This document shows, piece after piece, positions 10,709 to 21,486 of a stretch of 64,000 nt of DNA. Both the position numbers and the translations under genes were made by a program. Numbering within the stretch: the stretch's first letter is position 1; every line of letters starts with the position of its first letter. This stretch comes from Symbiodinium natans (lineage: Eukaryota > Sar > Dinophyceae > Suessiales > Symbiodiniaceae): assembly GCA_905221605.1 (NCBI GenBank), contig CAJNDS010000001.1, forward strand, positions 1,993,525 through 2,057,524, read 5' to 3'. Under the pieces are notes generated by a model. The model was not told the DNA's origin, did not search any database, and was given only the letters and a program-made list of their open reading frames with translations.

Positions 10709-11103
10709 GGTTTAGGGTTTAGGGTTTAGGGTTTAGGGTTTAGGGTTTAGGGTTTAGGGTTTAGGGTTAGTTTAGGGATAAAAAACTCTAAGCGCAAAAC
10801 CCAAAAGAAGGAGTCAAGCTTTGGAATTTGAACGGCTTGATATTGCCCACAAAGAAGATTAAAGGTTCCTGACTCAAGCAAGTAAGATACTGGGATGGCA
10901 AGGCTTTAAAAGGCGGATAGGGCGATCTGGAATGAAAGGTTTAGAGCACAGGGCTTAGGGCATAGGGCTTACCCTGACGAAAAAAACCCTCAACCCTACA
11001 CCCTAAACCCTGACCCTCTCAACCCAAGAAGAGGGCTGGAGCAGCTTAGGGTTTAGGGGTCGGTACATGGTCCCTTTGTATGGGCCCTTAAGAGGGAACC
11101 CTT

Positions 11104-11212
11104 TATACTTACTTCTCCAATAACCAAGGGGGACAAAGGTTAAACTTTCATGTTCCTACTAGATAAAGAAACTCAAAAAGTTTAAAGTTCAACTAACGGC
11201 GAAGTAAGTATA
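11104..11212. mobile_element. MITE-like element, TATACTTACTTC ends, copy 1
   Basis: It starts TATACTTACTTCTCCAATAA and ends GCGAAGTAAGTATA, giving a 12-bp terminal inverted repeat. A clear second copy lies at 60114-60212 with the same orientation and internal sequence (CCAATAACCAAGGGG, AAAGGTTAAACTTTCAT). The two copies differ by short indels. No coding capacity. Confidence 0.75.
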
Positions 11213-11394
11213 TGCCCTTTGTGATACCCTTCCTTAGAGTTTAAGGCCTTGGGGTGGGCTGACTTTGCATGCGCCCGAAGCTCGGCAGTCAGCGACTGGT
11301 GGGGGGGGGAGGGGGGAGGGGGAGCCGGGGGGGAGGGGAGATACGTGGCCAAGGACTTTGAGCCCAGAACCCATGACCCCCTAAATCCTGAACC

Positions 11395-11600
11395 CTTATA
11401 AACCCTAAACCCCGAAACCCCTAAACCGCAAAACCCCTAAACCCCTAGCCCTAAACCACTAAACCTCCAAACCCCTAAACCCCTAAACCTCTACGCCCCT
11501 ATACCCCTAAACCCCTAAACCCCTAACCCCCTAACCCCCTAACCCTAAACCCTGAACCCCAAACCCCAAACCCTAAACCCCTAAAACCCCTAAACCCTTG
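11395..11600. repeat. CCCCTAAA-type telomere-variant array
   Basis: Mostly AAACCCCT units (8 bp, one extra C), with CCCTAAA and CCCCAAA variants. It is the reverse-complement counterpart of the TTTAGGGG array at 9660-9835. Confidence 0.85.
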
Positions 11601-11604
11601 AAAA

Positions 11605-11682
11605 AGACTGAGGTCTTGGCAACTCGAAGTCGGCGGAAACCCCTGTGGCTGTCACCACCACCTTATGGAGAGGCGAGGGGTT
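11605..11682 (-). CDS. Internal exon candidate, unrecognised
   Basis: The minus strand reads HKVVVTATGVSADFELPRPQ then SFS, an open frame with alternating beta-type residues. An ATAAG|G acceptor precedes VVVTATG. The left flank is CCCTAAA and the right flank TTTAGGG. No family recognised. Confidence 0.5.
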
Positions 11683-11892
11683 TCGGGTTTAGGGTTTTTA
11701 GGGTTTAGGCTTTTAGGGTTTAGGGTTTAGGGTTTAGGGTTTAGGGTTTAGGGTTTAGGGTTTAGGGTTTAGGGCTAGGTTTTAGGGTTTCACAAAAGTA
11801 GGCGACGAATGCTGTTAATTGAAGCGGCTTAGGGTTTAGGGTCTAGCAGTTCCGGGTTTCGAGTTTAGGGTTGTTGGTTTCACTTGAGGGAG

Positions 11893-11975
11893 AGCAGAAG
11901 GTTCTTGTGCGCTTCGAAGCTGCTGCCACGCGCATTCACGGCTCCCTTCTGAGCTCTAGTCAGCAAGCTGTTACC
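11893..11975 (-). CDS. Exon candidate, unrecognised
   Basis: The minus strand reads SLLTRAQKGAVNARGSSFEA then HKNLLLSLK, followed by TGA (CTCAAGTGAAACC). The TGA may be a true stop or part of the donor. The segment is GC-rich and protein-like, unlike its surroundings. Confidence 0.5.
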
Positions 11976-12884
11976 CTCAGCCCTATACCTTGAACATACA
12001 CTCCAGAACCATAAACTACCCCTGCACGCTATCAACCCGAGATGACCAGTACAAAAAGCTGCTCATGTTTTCAGAGTCATTCTGTCAGGCTCATGCCTCC
12101 GAGATCCAATTCTCCTAAACCCTAAACCCTAAACCCTAAACCCTAAACCCTAAACCCTAAACCCTAATCCCTATATACCCTAAACCCTGACCATCCTCAA
12201 GTGTGCAAAAACAAACCTCCAGCTCTGGAACCCCAAAACGCACAAAACACAAAAACAAGCCGGCAAGGCCTGGACACCTTCAACCACGCTCCCAACAAAC
12301 ACCACCAAAGTAAAAACAACCCAAAAACCTAAACCCTAAACCCTAAATTACTAAACCCCTAATATGAACCCCCCCCCCCCCCCGGCCCCGTCATATTAAA
12401 AATAGTTAGGTCATAGCATAATGGGGGGTTTAAATGTTAGGGGGTAGGGGGAGGGGACTAATATTTGGGGGGAGGGGATTAAACCCTAAACCCTGAACTG
12501 CGTCAAGCCCTGTGGGCCGCCTGGGAGGTGGCCGCAAAGCTCACCTGCTTAGGGCTAAACCCTAAACCCTAAACCCTCCTAAACCCTAAACCTTAAACCC
12601 TAAACCCTAAACCCAAACCGTAAACCCTAAACCCTTGGGCAGTTTCCGGGTTCCAGGCGAAGGAAGGGCTTGAGCGGGGGCTTAGGGGGGGCCTCATGGG
12701 GGTTTAGGGTGTCTGGGGCTTCCCCGCAGGCTCCAGTGTAGTTCCTTTTTGGGTCAGTTATAGGGGATGTTAGTATGCTACCCCAAAAAGGTACTACATA
12801 GGACCCTTTGGGTAGGGTGTAAGGAACTCTGGGCGTGGTACTTGCGAGGCTCGTTTTCTGCTGCTAGCAGCGTGAACAAATACT

Positions 12885-12955
12885 AACAGTCCTTAAAAGG
12901 GATTCTAATAGGACTATAATCCCTATTAAGGACTGTTGGCACAGGGGGAACATCC
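12885..12955. mobile_element. Palindromic element, GGGGGAACATCCC family
   Basis: AACAGTCCTTAAAAGGGA at 12885-12902 faces TCCCTATTAAGGACTGTT at 12920-12937, and the right end continues to GGGGGAACATCCC. The left outer arm is missing or replaced, so this copy is truncated compared with 19588-19674. Confidence 0.6.
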
Positions 12956-15212
12956 CAACCTAAACTCCAGCAAACAAGCGGAAAACTCAGGGTTCGGGCG
13001 TCCCCGATCGCCCCGCTTCCTTTCTCCCTCCCTGCCCCCTCGACCCCCCCCCAGGTTTAGCGCATAAGCCCGTAAAACTCAACACCGTGAAGAACTATGT
13101 GATGCCCTGAACCCCGAAAGCCAACGCTAAACCCTGCGCCCTACGCCCTAAGCCCTAAACTCCAAGCTCTGCTGAAAAGAAAGCGCAGCGCGCCTCACGA
13201 GAGAGTTCGGGGCGTGGGCCTGCGTTTCTTCAAGCTGTCAAATTTCTGTAGAGCTCAATGTGGGGCTTGGATTTTTATAGGTTTAGGTTTTCTAGGGTTG
13301 AGTCGGGTTGAGGGTTTGGGTGAACAAATGTGAATGAAAAGCACACATATATAGCATAGATTTATACACATACATACACATATTTATATGTATATATGTA
13401 TGTACATATATATATATATATATTTATTTATTTATTCATTTATGTTTTTAGGGCTTAGGCTTAGGGTCTTAGAAGGCTCAGGGTTTTTTTCATACTTTGG
13501 GATCTTGGCACCGCGGGACCTGCAGCGGGTGGGGGAGTGGGGGAGTGGAGGGAGGGGGGTGGTGTGGGATGGGGTGTCCGAATTCTCTAGCATGAGTAAC
13601 TTGGCTTCAAGTCCTTACGAAAATTAACAACCCCACCCCCCCCCCCCCCCCTGCCCTTCCCCTGCCCCCCCCCCCCCCCCAAAAAAAAAAAAAAAGTACC
13701 CCAGTAAGACTACTCAGGGCCCTAAACCCTAAGCCCTAAACCCTCAACCCTAAACCCTCAACCCTAAACTAGCTAGGCTTCAGGGCTCTTCGGGCTCTCT
13801 TAGGGCCCTGAGAGCTCCGAAAGGGCAGCGACAGGCTCTCGCCTGGAGCTGGCGCGGAGCTGCCCCTTTGCAAGGGTTTAGGGTTTAGGGTTTAGGGTTT
13901 AGGGTTTAGGGCTTAGGGCTTAGGGCTTAGGGCCGCTTTAGGGCTCAGAGATCATATTTCCCTACCTTGGGGACCACTTGAAGCCTAAAGGGTTTAGGCT
14001 TAGGCTTAGGGTTTAGGGTTTAGGGAGTTTCGGGTTTAGGGTTTAGGGGGTTTAGCGAGTTTAGGGAGTTTAGGAAAAAGAGTTCATGTTACCTGAATAG
14101 GTGCCATAGTCGTATAGGGTATATGGCCCCAAAGTTAGGCTCTATTTGGTCCCCAGGTAGAAGCTTCATACAACCTGTTCTTCCTCAGCGAACAAACGCG
14201 AAGACAACATATGCTTTAGTCTCAATGCGCATGCAGAGTTGAGGATTTCCGAGGCATCATTTCGCGTTTGGGCTACTCCCGAAGTATTGAAGTCTAACTC
14301 GCGAAGCTACAGGCCTTAAACACAAGGCCGAAGCCCTACGCCCGAGACCCTACCCTACGAGTAAGGGTCCATGTAGCTTATTACTTATATACTTGGGCCC
14401 CAAAATCCTAAACCCTAAGATCCTCCTAGACCCAGAGTATGCATCCCTTGCAAAAGCAACAGAAGCCTAAAAGTGGGGTCCTATAGCCTATACTACTATA
14501 ATTCCTATTAAGGTAACATGAACCATACACCCTTTTAGGGCTCGTATTTCGTCCCAAGGACCGGGTGCCCTTCTTCACTGAAGTAGGGGATGATGAGGGA
14601 ACAGCTCCAGAGGGAACAGCAGCACAGTAGTGGCTGAGGAACCCAAGCACGAGTTTGGGGTTGAGGGGTTGGGGCTTAGGGCTCGTCACCCTAAACGCCC
14701 GAAGCCTCTGAACCCAGGCAGGCTGCGAACATCTCAGTGACAAGCTTAGGACGGTGAGTTACGAAGTCGATTAAACCCTGAACCCTAAACTCTAAACCTG
14801 AAACTAAACCCACCCTAAACCCTAAACCCGAAATCCTAAACCCTAAGCCCTAAACCCTCAACCCCTGGACCGCCAAGTAAGCATCCCAAAAGCCCCAAAA
14901 GCACTGAAGCTTGGATGGCGACGTCGGTGACGCAGACGCCCCGGACACCTGATAGAAGGTTTCGGGTTCAGGGTTCAGGGTTTAGGGTTTAGGGTTTAGG
15001 GCTTAGGATTAAGGGTTTAGAGTTCAGGGCCTAGGGTTCTCAATTTTTTGGGGTGCTTAGGATTTTGTATGGTTTAGGATTCATGAGTTTGGGTTACCTA
15101 GTTCGGGCGTGTACGTATATGTATACAATTGCGATGATTTCAGGGTCTATTTTGCAGTCCTGGGTTGGAAGATGCAGGCCTTCCGAGATGCACAGGAGAA
15201 AGGGCTAGAACC

Positions 15213-15382
15213 TAAACCCTAAACCCAAAACCCAAAACCCAAAACCCAAAACCCAAAACCCAAAACCCAAAACCCAAAACCCTAACCCTAAACCCTAAAC
15301 CCTAAACCCTAAACCCTAAACCCTAAACCCTAAACCCTAAACCCTAAACCCTAAACCCTAAACCCTAAACCCTAAACCCTGA
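15213..15382. repeat. CCCAAAA array joined to CCCTAAA array
   Basis: About ten units of AACCCAA (T to A or T-loss variant) at 15220-15285 switch abruptly to about thirteen perfect CCCTAAA units at 15285-15382. Two homogenised sub-arrays lie side by side. Confidence 0.9.
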
Positions 15383-15867
15383 GTCAGTTTTTAGGGAAAC
15401 CCACACAAGGGCCACCTACACAGCTCCTAAGGCCCTGAGGAAAGACCGTAGGCAGCCCACAACGCACACAAACCCCTCAAGCCTAAGTCCCAAGCCCGTT
15501 TAGGGTTTAGGGTTTAGGGTTTAGGGTTTAGGGTTTAGGGTTGAGGGTTTAGGGTTGAGGGTTTAGGGTTTAGAGCCCACCTAACAACCTTACTAGTCTG
15601 GGTTTGTAACTTCTGCGTGGGGTTCTGATGGGTAGAGGTTTGAGGGTTCAAATTTAAAACCCCGAAAAACAAATGCGAAAGCCTCTTTTGCTCCCAGCGG
15701 ATGTAGCCTGGCACGTAGTAGGGGCTTAGGGCTTACAGGCTTTACAGAGCTTCATTGGATCCGGGCAATTGGTGGGGTTTAGGGTTCAGGAGGTGTACCG
15801 AATTAAATACATGGCTGCAGGTCTTGATGCCAACCACATTCTCGATATGGCAAGATAAGGGTTGCCT

Positions 15868-16018
15868 ACTTGGAGGTTCATGGGACTTAGCAACTACTTA
15901 CAACTGGGCTTGTAACCCTACTCATAAGTGGGAGAACCCCTACAAGTCCACTTAAGGGGATTATAAGTGGGGTTATGAGTCCAGTTCTAAGTAGTTACTA
16001 AGTCCCATGAACCTCCAG
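15868..16018. mobile_element. Palindromic element, TGGAGGTTCATGG family
   Basis: The left end, ACTTGGAGGTTCATGGGACT then TAGCAACTACTTA, is matched inverted at 15988-16018 (TAAGTAGTTACTAAGTCCCA then TGAACCTCCAG), with about one mismatch in 31. Internal arms also pair (CCACTTAAGGGGATTATAAG against the left half). Related copies or halves lie at 41688-41760, 42105-42125, 42549-42640, 47725-47760, 48765-48950 and 63886-63975. Confidence 0.75.
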
Positions 16019-18464
16019 GTGTCCGTTCAACCTGGATTTGAGGGTCTAAGGGTAGTTGCATGGTCCCTTCGTATGGGCCCTTGAAAGGATACCCCTTATA
16101 TACCCCTATATCTATACATATATGTATATATATATATACAAATTGAGGGCTTTAAGAGAGGATCAAGAGATTTAGGCTTAGGGTTCTAGGGTTTTAGGAC
16201 TTAGGGCTTATTTTTTTGGATCTAGAGTGCGAGAGTTGTAAGGTTTTAGGGTTTTGAGGCTTAAGGTTCAGGCTTTGGGGTTAAAAGTTTTTCAAGGCTT
16301 TAGGATTTTCAGGGTTTAGGGTTTAGTGTTTTTGGGTGTAGGGTTTTAGGGTTCTTGGGCTTTAGGATTCTTAGAGTTTAAGGTTTAGCGTTCAGAGTGT
16401 AGGGTTTTAGGGTTTCGGGTGAACCCTTGGACAACCAAAACTCTGAAGCCCTGTAGCCTAGCTGGTATGACAAAAAGGGCCCACAACACCCAAGCCCTAA
16501 ACCCTAAACCCTAAACCCTAAACATTCTCCCCCCCCTGCACCACCAGGCACCTTTCGGGCCGCTATTCAGGGGTACGTGTAGGGGGGCTAGGGGCTTGGA
16601 GGGCAGTGTTGAGGCTTTGGGTTTAGGGTCTTCAAGGGCAGGTTGAGGGGACTAGATGGGATTCAGTCTGGGGTGCCGAAGCCCTGAACACCAAACTCTT
16701 AACGCGACCCTGACAAGCCTGAACCCCAAACCCCAAACCCCAAACCCCAAACCCCCAACCCCCAAAGCCCAAAGCGCAAAGCCCAAAGCCCATAAATACC
16801 CCACCCCCTCGGAACCAAAAGCCCACGTCCATGCCAGCCACGCAAGTCCAGGGTCTGTGGGCTCAGAAGCTCTTTCAACCTTAGCACCCCGAAGCCCCAG
16901 GGTTTCGGGTTTAGGGTTTAGGGTTTAGGGTTTAAGTAGACCTTAGGGCTTTAGGGTCTAGGGCCTGGGCAGGGAAAACACTAAGGCTTGCCTACACACC
17001 TGACCGTGGGAACCCCCACCCTCCAATCGCCACAAAAAGAAGGGAACGAGTGTCTTCGCTGGGCCCTGGTATAGTTATGAACCAAAAAAACCAGAAACCC
17101 CAACCCTAAACCCTAAACCCTAAACCCTAAACCCTAAACCCTAAACCCTAAACCCTGAACCCTGAACCCTGAACCCTGAACCCTGAACCCTAAACCCTAA
17201 CCCTAAAACCCTAAACCCTATCAAGTCCAGGACGGAAGGGTATTGCCGGCTCTGGGCTGAAAGGCAGTTTAAGGTCTGAGGCATGAGGGCTTGAGGGATT
17301 TTAGGGGGTTGTTTTTGAACCTTTTAGGCTTTGGTGGAATTTGAGGGTTTAGGGTTTAGGGCTTAGGGCTTCGGGTTTAAGGTTTAGGGTTTCGGGTCCC
17401 CCCTAACAAAGACTTTCGGCTTTGGGGCCTTCGGGTTTTGCGAGGGTTGCTGGGGTTCTACAGGGCTGGAGGCTAAGGAGGGCCTAAGGTTGCGTCTTAA
17501 AGTTTAGGGTTTAAGGTTTAGGGTTTAGGGTTCTTAAGGTTAAGAGGGTGTACAACCTGGGAATTTATGTCGTGCATATGCTCTGGGAGTCGACGGGCAT
17601 AGTTGGGGGGGGGGGGGGGGGGGTGGGGGGGGAGAGGGGGTCCCCCCACAAGGGGCCGGGAGGGGAGGGGGGGTAGGGAGGGGGGAGGGGGGGGAGGGGG
17701 GGGGGGGCTGCTATCGCATGGGCTGACACATTACCAAAGCCCTACACCCTAAACCCTAAACCCCCCAAACACCTAAACCCTGAACCTGCTGTCGAGCCCA
17801 TGGCAGCACCACGAGATCTTCGGGCATGGGGGAGGAACTTGCCTGCGCCTGGGACACATGTGAAGTAGGGTTTCTATTCCTTGTATCCCAAAAGGACACC
17901 CAATATATACACTCACCAAAATTAGAAAGGAACCTTATATACACTCACCAAGACCAGTAATATAATCCCTGTTTCATGTCAGCTTGGGTGAGGGGTTTGG
18001 GCGTTCGAGTTTAAGACTTGTGACTCCAGGGGGTTCATTGCCCCCGCTCCCACCCTAAACCCTAAGCGTAGTGCATACCGCCTGCCTTCGTATCAAGTGG
18101 CAACGTGTCGAAATGGCCCGTTGGCAAGTATCCTAAACCCTAAAGCAATAGACAAGCAAGCACGCCTGCGAGTAAGCAGCGAGCAAAGAAGCGTCCGACC
18201 GACAGCAAGGAAGCAGATGCAAGCAAAAACATCTGGTCACTTCTCGAAAATATCCGAAGGCGGCCCCGAATATCTAGGGTACCCCAGAAGGGACCACAGA
18301 CTTCGAGAACTGACCATGTGTAGGACTGACTGACAAGCAAGTGGAAACAATGCTCTCCCGTGCTAAACGTCAGCATGTCATGTCTGGACGAATCCGCTGG
18401 CGCACGCTCGGGCTAACCTTGTTGCAAGAGCACACCTCGAGCTCCCATAACAAAAAGCTTTGCT

Positions 18465-18560
18465 TGGGATATTCCCCCTTGTGCTACCAGTCCTTGATAG
18501 GGATGATAGTAGGGGTACTACAATCCCTGATGAAAAGACTGCCAGTATAAGAGGAACATC
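18465..18560. mobile_element. Palindromic element, GGGATATTCCCCCTTGT variant
   Basis: TGGGATATTCCCCCTTGTGC at the left and GCCAGTATAAGAGGAACATC at the right are diverged inverted ends of the family best seen at 19588-19674. The internal GGGATGATAGTAGGGGTACT is also typical of it. Confidence 0.6.
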
Positions 18561-18877
18561 TCAACGCTTTGACAACACCCAATCTGAGCTTGTGATTGGT
18601 AGCCCCAGGCCAGGGGTGGTATATGATGGGTCCACAAGGCTTTGGTACTTGGGTCTAGGGTTGAGGCTTGCAGGGCCTGAATATAGGGACTAGCTTGGTA
18701 CACGCGTGCGGCATAGCATGCCTCTTATTGTGTCTGTCAAGGTCATCGTTCGGTCAGGTTGTACATGTGGGCCCATCACCGGCCGATTCCAATCCGGTTC
18801 TTGCTTGAGGGACCCTAAGCCCTAAACCCGAAACCCTAAACCCTAAACCCTAACCCTAAACCCTAAACCCGAAACGC

Positions 18878-18934
18878 AAAGAAACCCGGCCACTGCTCCC
18901 ATTCCACCTGCAGCCATGTGCCCTAAAAGACAGA
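18878..18934 (-). CDS. Internal exon candidate, unrecognised
   Basis: On the minus strand a CTTTTAG|G acceptor is followed by an open frame reading GTWLQVEWEQWPGFFAFR. Composition is protein-like. The lower end runs into CCCTAAACCCGAAACGCAAAG, so the donor is near 18878. Confidence 0.45.
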
Positions 18935-19372
18935 TGCGCAGAGTCTGCTTGGACTGCCATTTAGGGGTAGGTGTGGAAGTTCTCGAATTATACGAAATTT
19001 ACAGGGATTCTAGACATCATATGGATGAAGTACCCCAAAAGTGTGGACAAGAGCCAGGCAGCTACCCAACCGCAGGTATTGGGCCACTTCACCCCGAAAG
19101 CCTCAACCCCACACAGGGTTTAGGGTTCAGAGGGTACTACCTCCAAGAGAAGTCACCCAAATCAAGCTGAGCTCCAGCACTAGAAGGTCCAGTGGCCCCT
19201 AAGGCCCCCGAAGCCTCCCCAACAAAAAGCACCCTAAACCCTAAACCCTAAACCCCTAACCCCTATAACCCCCTAAACCCTAAACCTTAGAGCGGCCTGC
19301 TACTGGAAGAGGCAAGAACAGGGTAAGCAAAGCATGAAGAACAAGGTAAGCTAGGTGAAGTCTTGGGAGTGT

Positions 19373-19522
19373 TCCCCCTTATACTGACAGATTCTTAATT
19401 ATAGTACCCCCCGATTAGAATCTTTATTAATTACTAGCGGATCCTGAATAGGGATTATCGTACCCCCCCCCCCCCCCCAATTAGAATCCTTATAAAGGGC
19501 CGCTAGTATAAGGGGAATATCC
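19373..19522. mobile_element. Palindromic element, GGGAGTGTTCCCCCTTATAC variant
   Basis: TTGGGAGTGTTCCCCCTTAT at the left and GTATAAGGGGAATATCCCAA at the right form diverged inverted ends. The inside contains CGTACCCCCCCC and TTAGAATC repeats in both orientations, suggesting a nested or doubled copy. Confidence 0.6.
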
Positions 19523-19587
19523 CAAGCGAAGTCTTGTATTCTTGTAAATGCGCGGACGGTTCTCCCGGCCAGAAAAAACCCTAAACC

Positions 19588-19674
19588 TTGGGATGTTCCC
19601 CCTTATCCTAACAGTCCTTCTGGGGGTACTCTAGTCCCTATTAACGGCTGTTAGGATAAGGGGGAACATCCCAA
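19588..19674. mobile_element. Palindromic element, exact 27-bp inverted ends
   Basis: The 27-bp left end (TTGGGATGTTCCCCCTTATC then CTAACAG, 19588-19614) is repeated exactly, inverted, at 19648-19674, with a 33-bp loop. This is the cleanest member of a family with at least four other copies (12885, 18465, 19373 and 55190-55350). The perfect arms suggest recent insertion or correction between arms. It abuts CCCTAAA repeats on the right. Confidence 0.8.
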
Positions 19675-19811
19675 ACCCTAAACCCTAAACCCTAAACCCT
19701 AAACCCTAAACCCTAAACCCTAAACCCTAAACCCTAAAACCCTAAACCCTAAACCCTAAACCCCGAACCCCAAACCCTAAACCCTAAACCCCGAACCCCA
19801 AAAGAGCCCTC

Positions 19812-19880
19812 CGCCTTGGCGCAGCCCCGTTCCGTCAGGCGCAGGAGCGCTGCGGCTGACAGGGGCGCCAGAGCTGCCTG
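19812..19880 (-). CDS. Internal exon candidate, alanine-rich
   Basis: The minus strand reads QAALAPLSAAALLRLTERGC then AKAEGSFG after a CTAG|CAG or CAG|G acceptor. It is flanked by CCCTAAA on the left and TTTAGGG on the right. Possibly continues the protein encoded at 20085-20457, which lies just upstream on this strand, but no in-frame junction was proven. Confidence 0.5.
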
Positions 19881-20084
19881 CTAGGGTTAAAGTTTAGGGT
19901 TTAGGGTTTAGGGTTTAGGGTTTAGGGTTTAGGGTTTAGGGTTTAGGGTTCAGGGTTCAGGGTTCAGGGTTCAGGGTTTGGGGTTTAGGGTTTAGGGTTT
20001 GGGGTTTAGGGTTTGGGGTTAACATTGCTTGGCTTCCACGGCCTCCACCCTAGGTCTGAAGCTGAAGCTGTTGCGCTGGCTTCA

Positions 20085-20457
20085 TCATGGCGCCCTGGCA
20101 GTGCCTCCTGAGAACACTATCGTGTCTAGCATTCCCAAGACTGCCGGGACTCTGCCCAAGTCGGGGAAATCTTTCGGAAGCCCCTCCAAGATGGCTCCCA
20201 GCATCTTCGCTTTCGCTCCGGTAGGGATTTCCTCACTTGCACTCGAACTTGCATCGAGGTACTCCTTGTACACAAACACCACGCTTGCGGCTTCGCCATC
20301 GGTGAGCTGAGCTCCTGCTACCTCCCCGGCACCTTTCCTGAGCTCTGCATGGATCTTTGCAACCAGCTTAGATCCAAAGCCCCCGCGCCTGTCCCAGCTT
20401 TGAAGATTCCTCAAGACAGTCCTCACGCGGAGGAGATTGTCATCATTCAAGTTCGCC
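20085..20457 (-). CDS. Long exon of an unrecognised protein
   Basis: The longest convincing non-repetitive frame in the window, about 120 codons. It reads for example KLVAKIHAELRKGAGEVAGA, then TDGEAASVVFVYKEYLDASS and KMLGAILEGLPKDFPDLGRV. The frame is closed upstream by TAA in a telomere-like repeat and downstream by TGATGA after GGTARAP. There is no ATG at its head, so it begins at an acceptor inside, possibly GTGAG|G near 20427 or GGGAG|GTAGC near 20322. The composition (helical, Ala/Gly/Leu-rich) suits a soluble domain. I do not recognise the family. It lies downstream of the methyltransferase exons on the same strand, so it is either a separate gene or a further 3' part. Confidence 0.65.
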
Positions 20458-21058
20458 GCGTCAGAAGGGACAAGGGGAGGGGGGGTTTAGGGTTTAGGGT
20501 TTAGGGGTGGGGGTTCGGAATTTAGGCTACAGGGATGGAGGGATTTGGGGTTATGAGTTTAGGAAAATGAACCACGAAGCACAAACCCCACGGTACGGCC
20601 CAGAACCCTAGACCCCAAAAGGCCCTAAGCCCAACCCCCCCCGAGCCTCAATCCGAAAGCCTAAGCCCAACAAGCAGCCCCTCAAGCAGCCGACATGAAC
20701 AGCCTCAAGGGTGACTTAACCAGGAATCCATGCTTGGGAAGGTTAGAGGATGCTTGGGGTTCCCTGGGTATAGGGGCTAGGGTTTCGGGTTTATAGGGTT
20801 TACCCCTAAAACCCACCAACACAACAAACACCGCAAGTCCCTAAACCCAAAACCCCTAGACACCCTCAACCAAAAGACCCCTAAATCCTAAACCCAAACC
20901 CCCAAGGCCCCATCGTAAGAATCCCTCACCCCGCAAAGCCAAAAAAAACATGGTTGGCCTTTCTAAACCCTCTGAAAAACCAATCTAAAGTGTGATCCTC
21001 TTAAACCCAACAGGGGAGCACACATATGCACATGTCTATATCTAGATACATACTTCTA

Positions 21059-21161
21059 TACCTGGGACCCTATTTACCTGCAGCTTAATAGGAAGTACCC
21101 CCCCCCCCCCCAATTTAGTAGGTATGACCCGTAAAACTGTAGGTAAATAGGGTCCCAGGTA
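21059..21161. mobile_element. Palindromic element, TACCTGGGACCCTATTTACC family
   Basis: The 25-bp left end (TACCTGGGACCCTATTTACC then TGCAG) pairs with 21137-21161, 24 of 25 matching. The loop carries a poly-C run. Relatives: 24470-24562, 24710-24812, 42145-42238, and 56222-56311. Confidence 0.8.
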
Positions 21162-21455
21162 TATGTCTCTCTCTGAGGGCCTGCACACAACGGAAACATC
21201 AAGGGCAACCTGGGAATAAAAAGGGGGCCCTCTTTGGTTTAACGGGGGGCCTCCTCTGTGTCCTAGTTGCCCGAAAACCTAAGGCCTGAACCCCAGATCC
21301 TAAACCCTAAGTTTAGGGTTTAGGGTTTAGGGTTTAGGGTTTAGGGTTTAGGGTTTAGGGTTTAGGGTTTAGGGTAAGCCCTAAACCCTAAATGAGGGCC
21401 TACCCGGGGTCCGAAATAAGGGCCTAGCCAGGTAATGTCTAAACCCTCTGCCGAC

Positions 21456-21486
21456 CTCATGGTCTTTCGCCTCATTCTTCGGCGAC
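21456..21486 (-). CDS. Methyltransferase exon 21 (possible tail)
   Basis: Acceptor TTGAG|GTCGCC. Joined to exon 20 it reads KQSPKNEAKDHE. Donor and intron share GTCGC with the acceptor side of the previous exon, a five-base direct repeat. The next donor could be GAG|GTCGGC at 21456; no stop codon or following exon was proven. Confidence 0.4.

Larger units (their letters stand above)
11980..18870. other. Repeat-rich stretch, only weak exon candidates
   Basis: Holds telomere-like arrays (12116-12170, 13872-13930, 15213-15382, 15499-15570, 17100-17220), microsatellites (13355-13440, 16105-16140), G/C homopolymers (13630-13680, 17604-17708) and palindromic elements listed separately. Short open GC-rich pieces at 12630-12680 (minus, PPLKPFLRLEPGNCP), 13795-13870, 14900-14955 and 16800-16885 could be exons, but I could not chain them or fix a frame. 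The plus-strand ORF 18097-18333 has no supporting feature. Confidence 0.4.

Noticed and set aside
12480-12560. Plus-strand exon reading ELRQALWAAWEVAAKLTC
   Set aside because: Attractive helix, but a minus frame is also open and there is no acceptor AG next to it on the plus strand; left out of the gene list.
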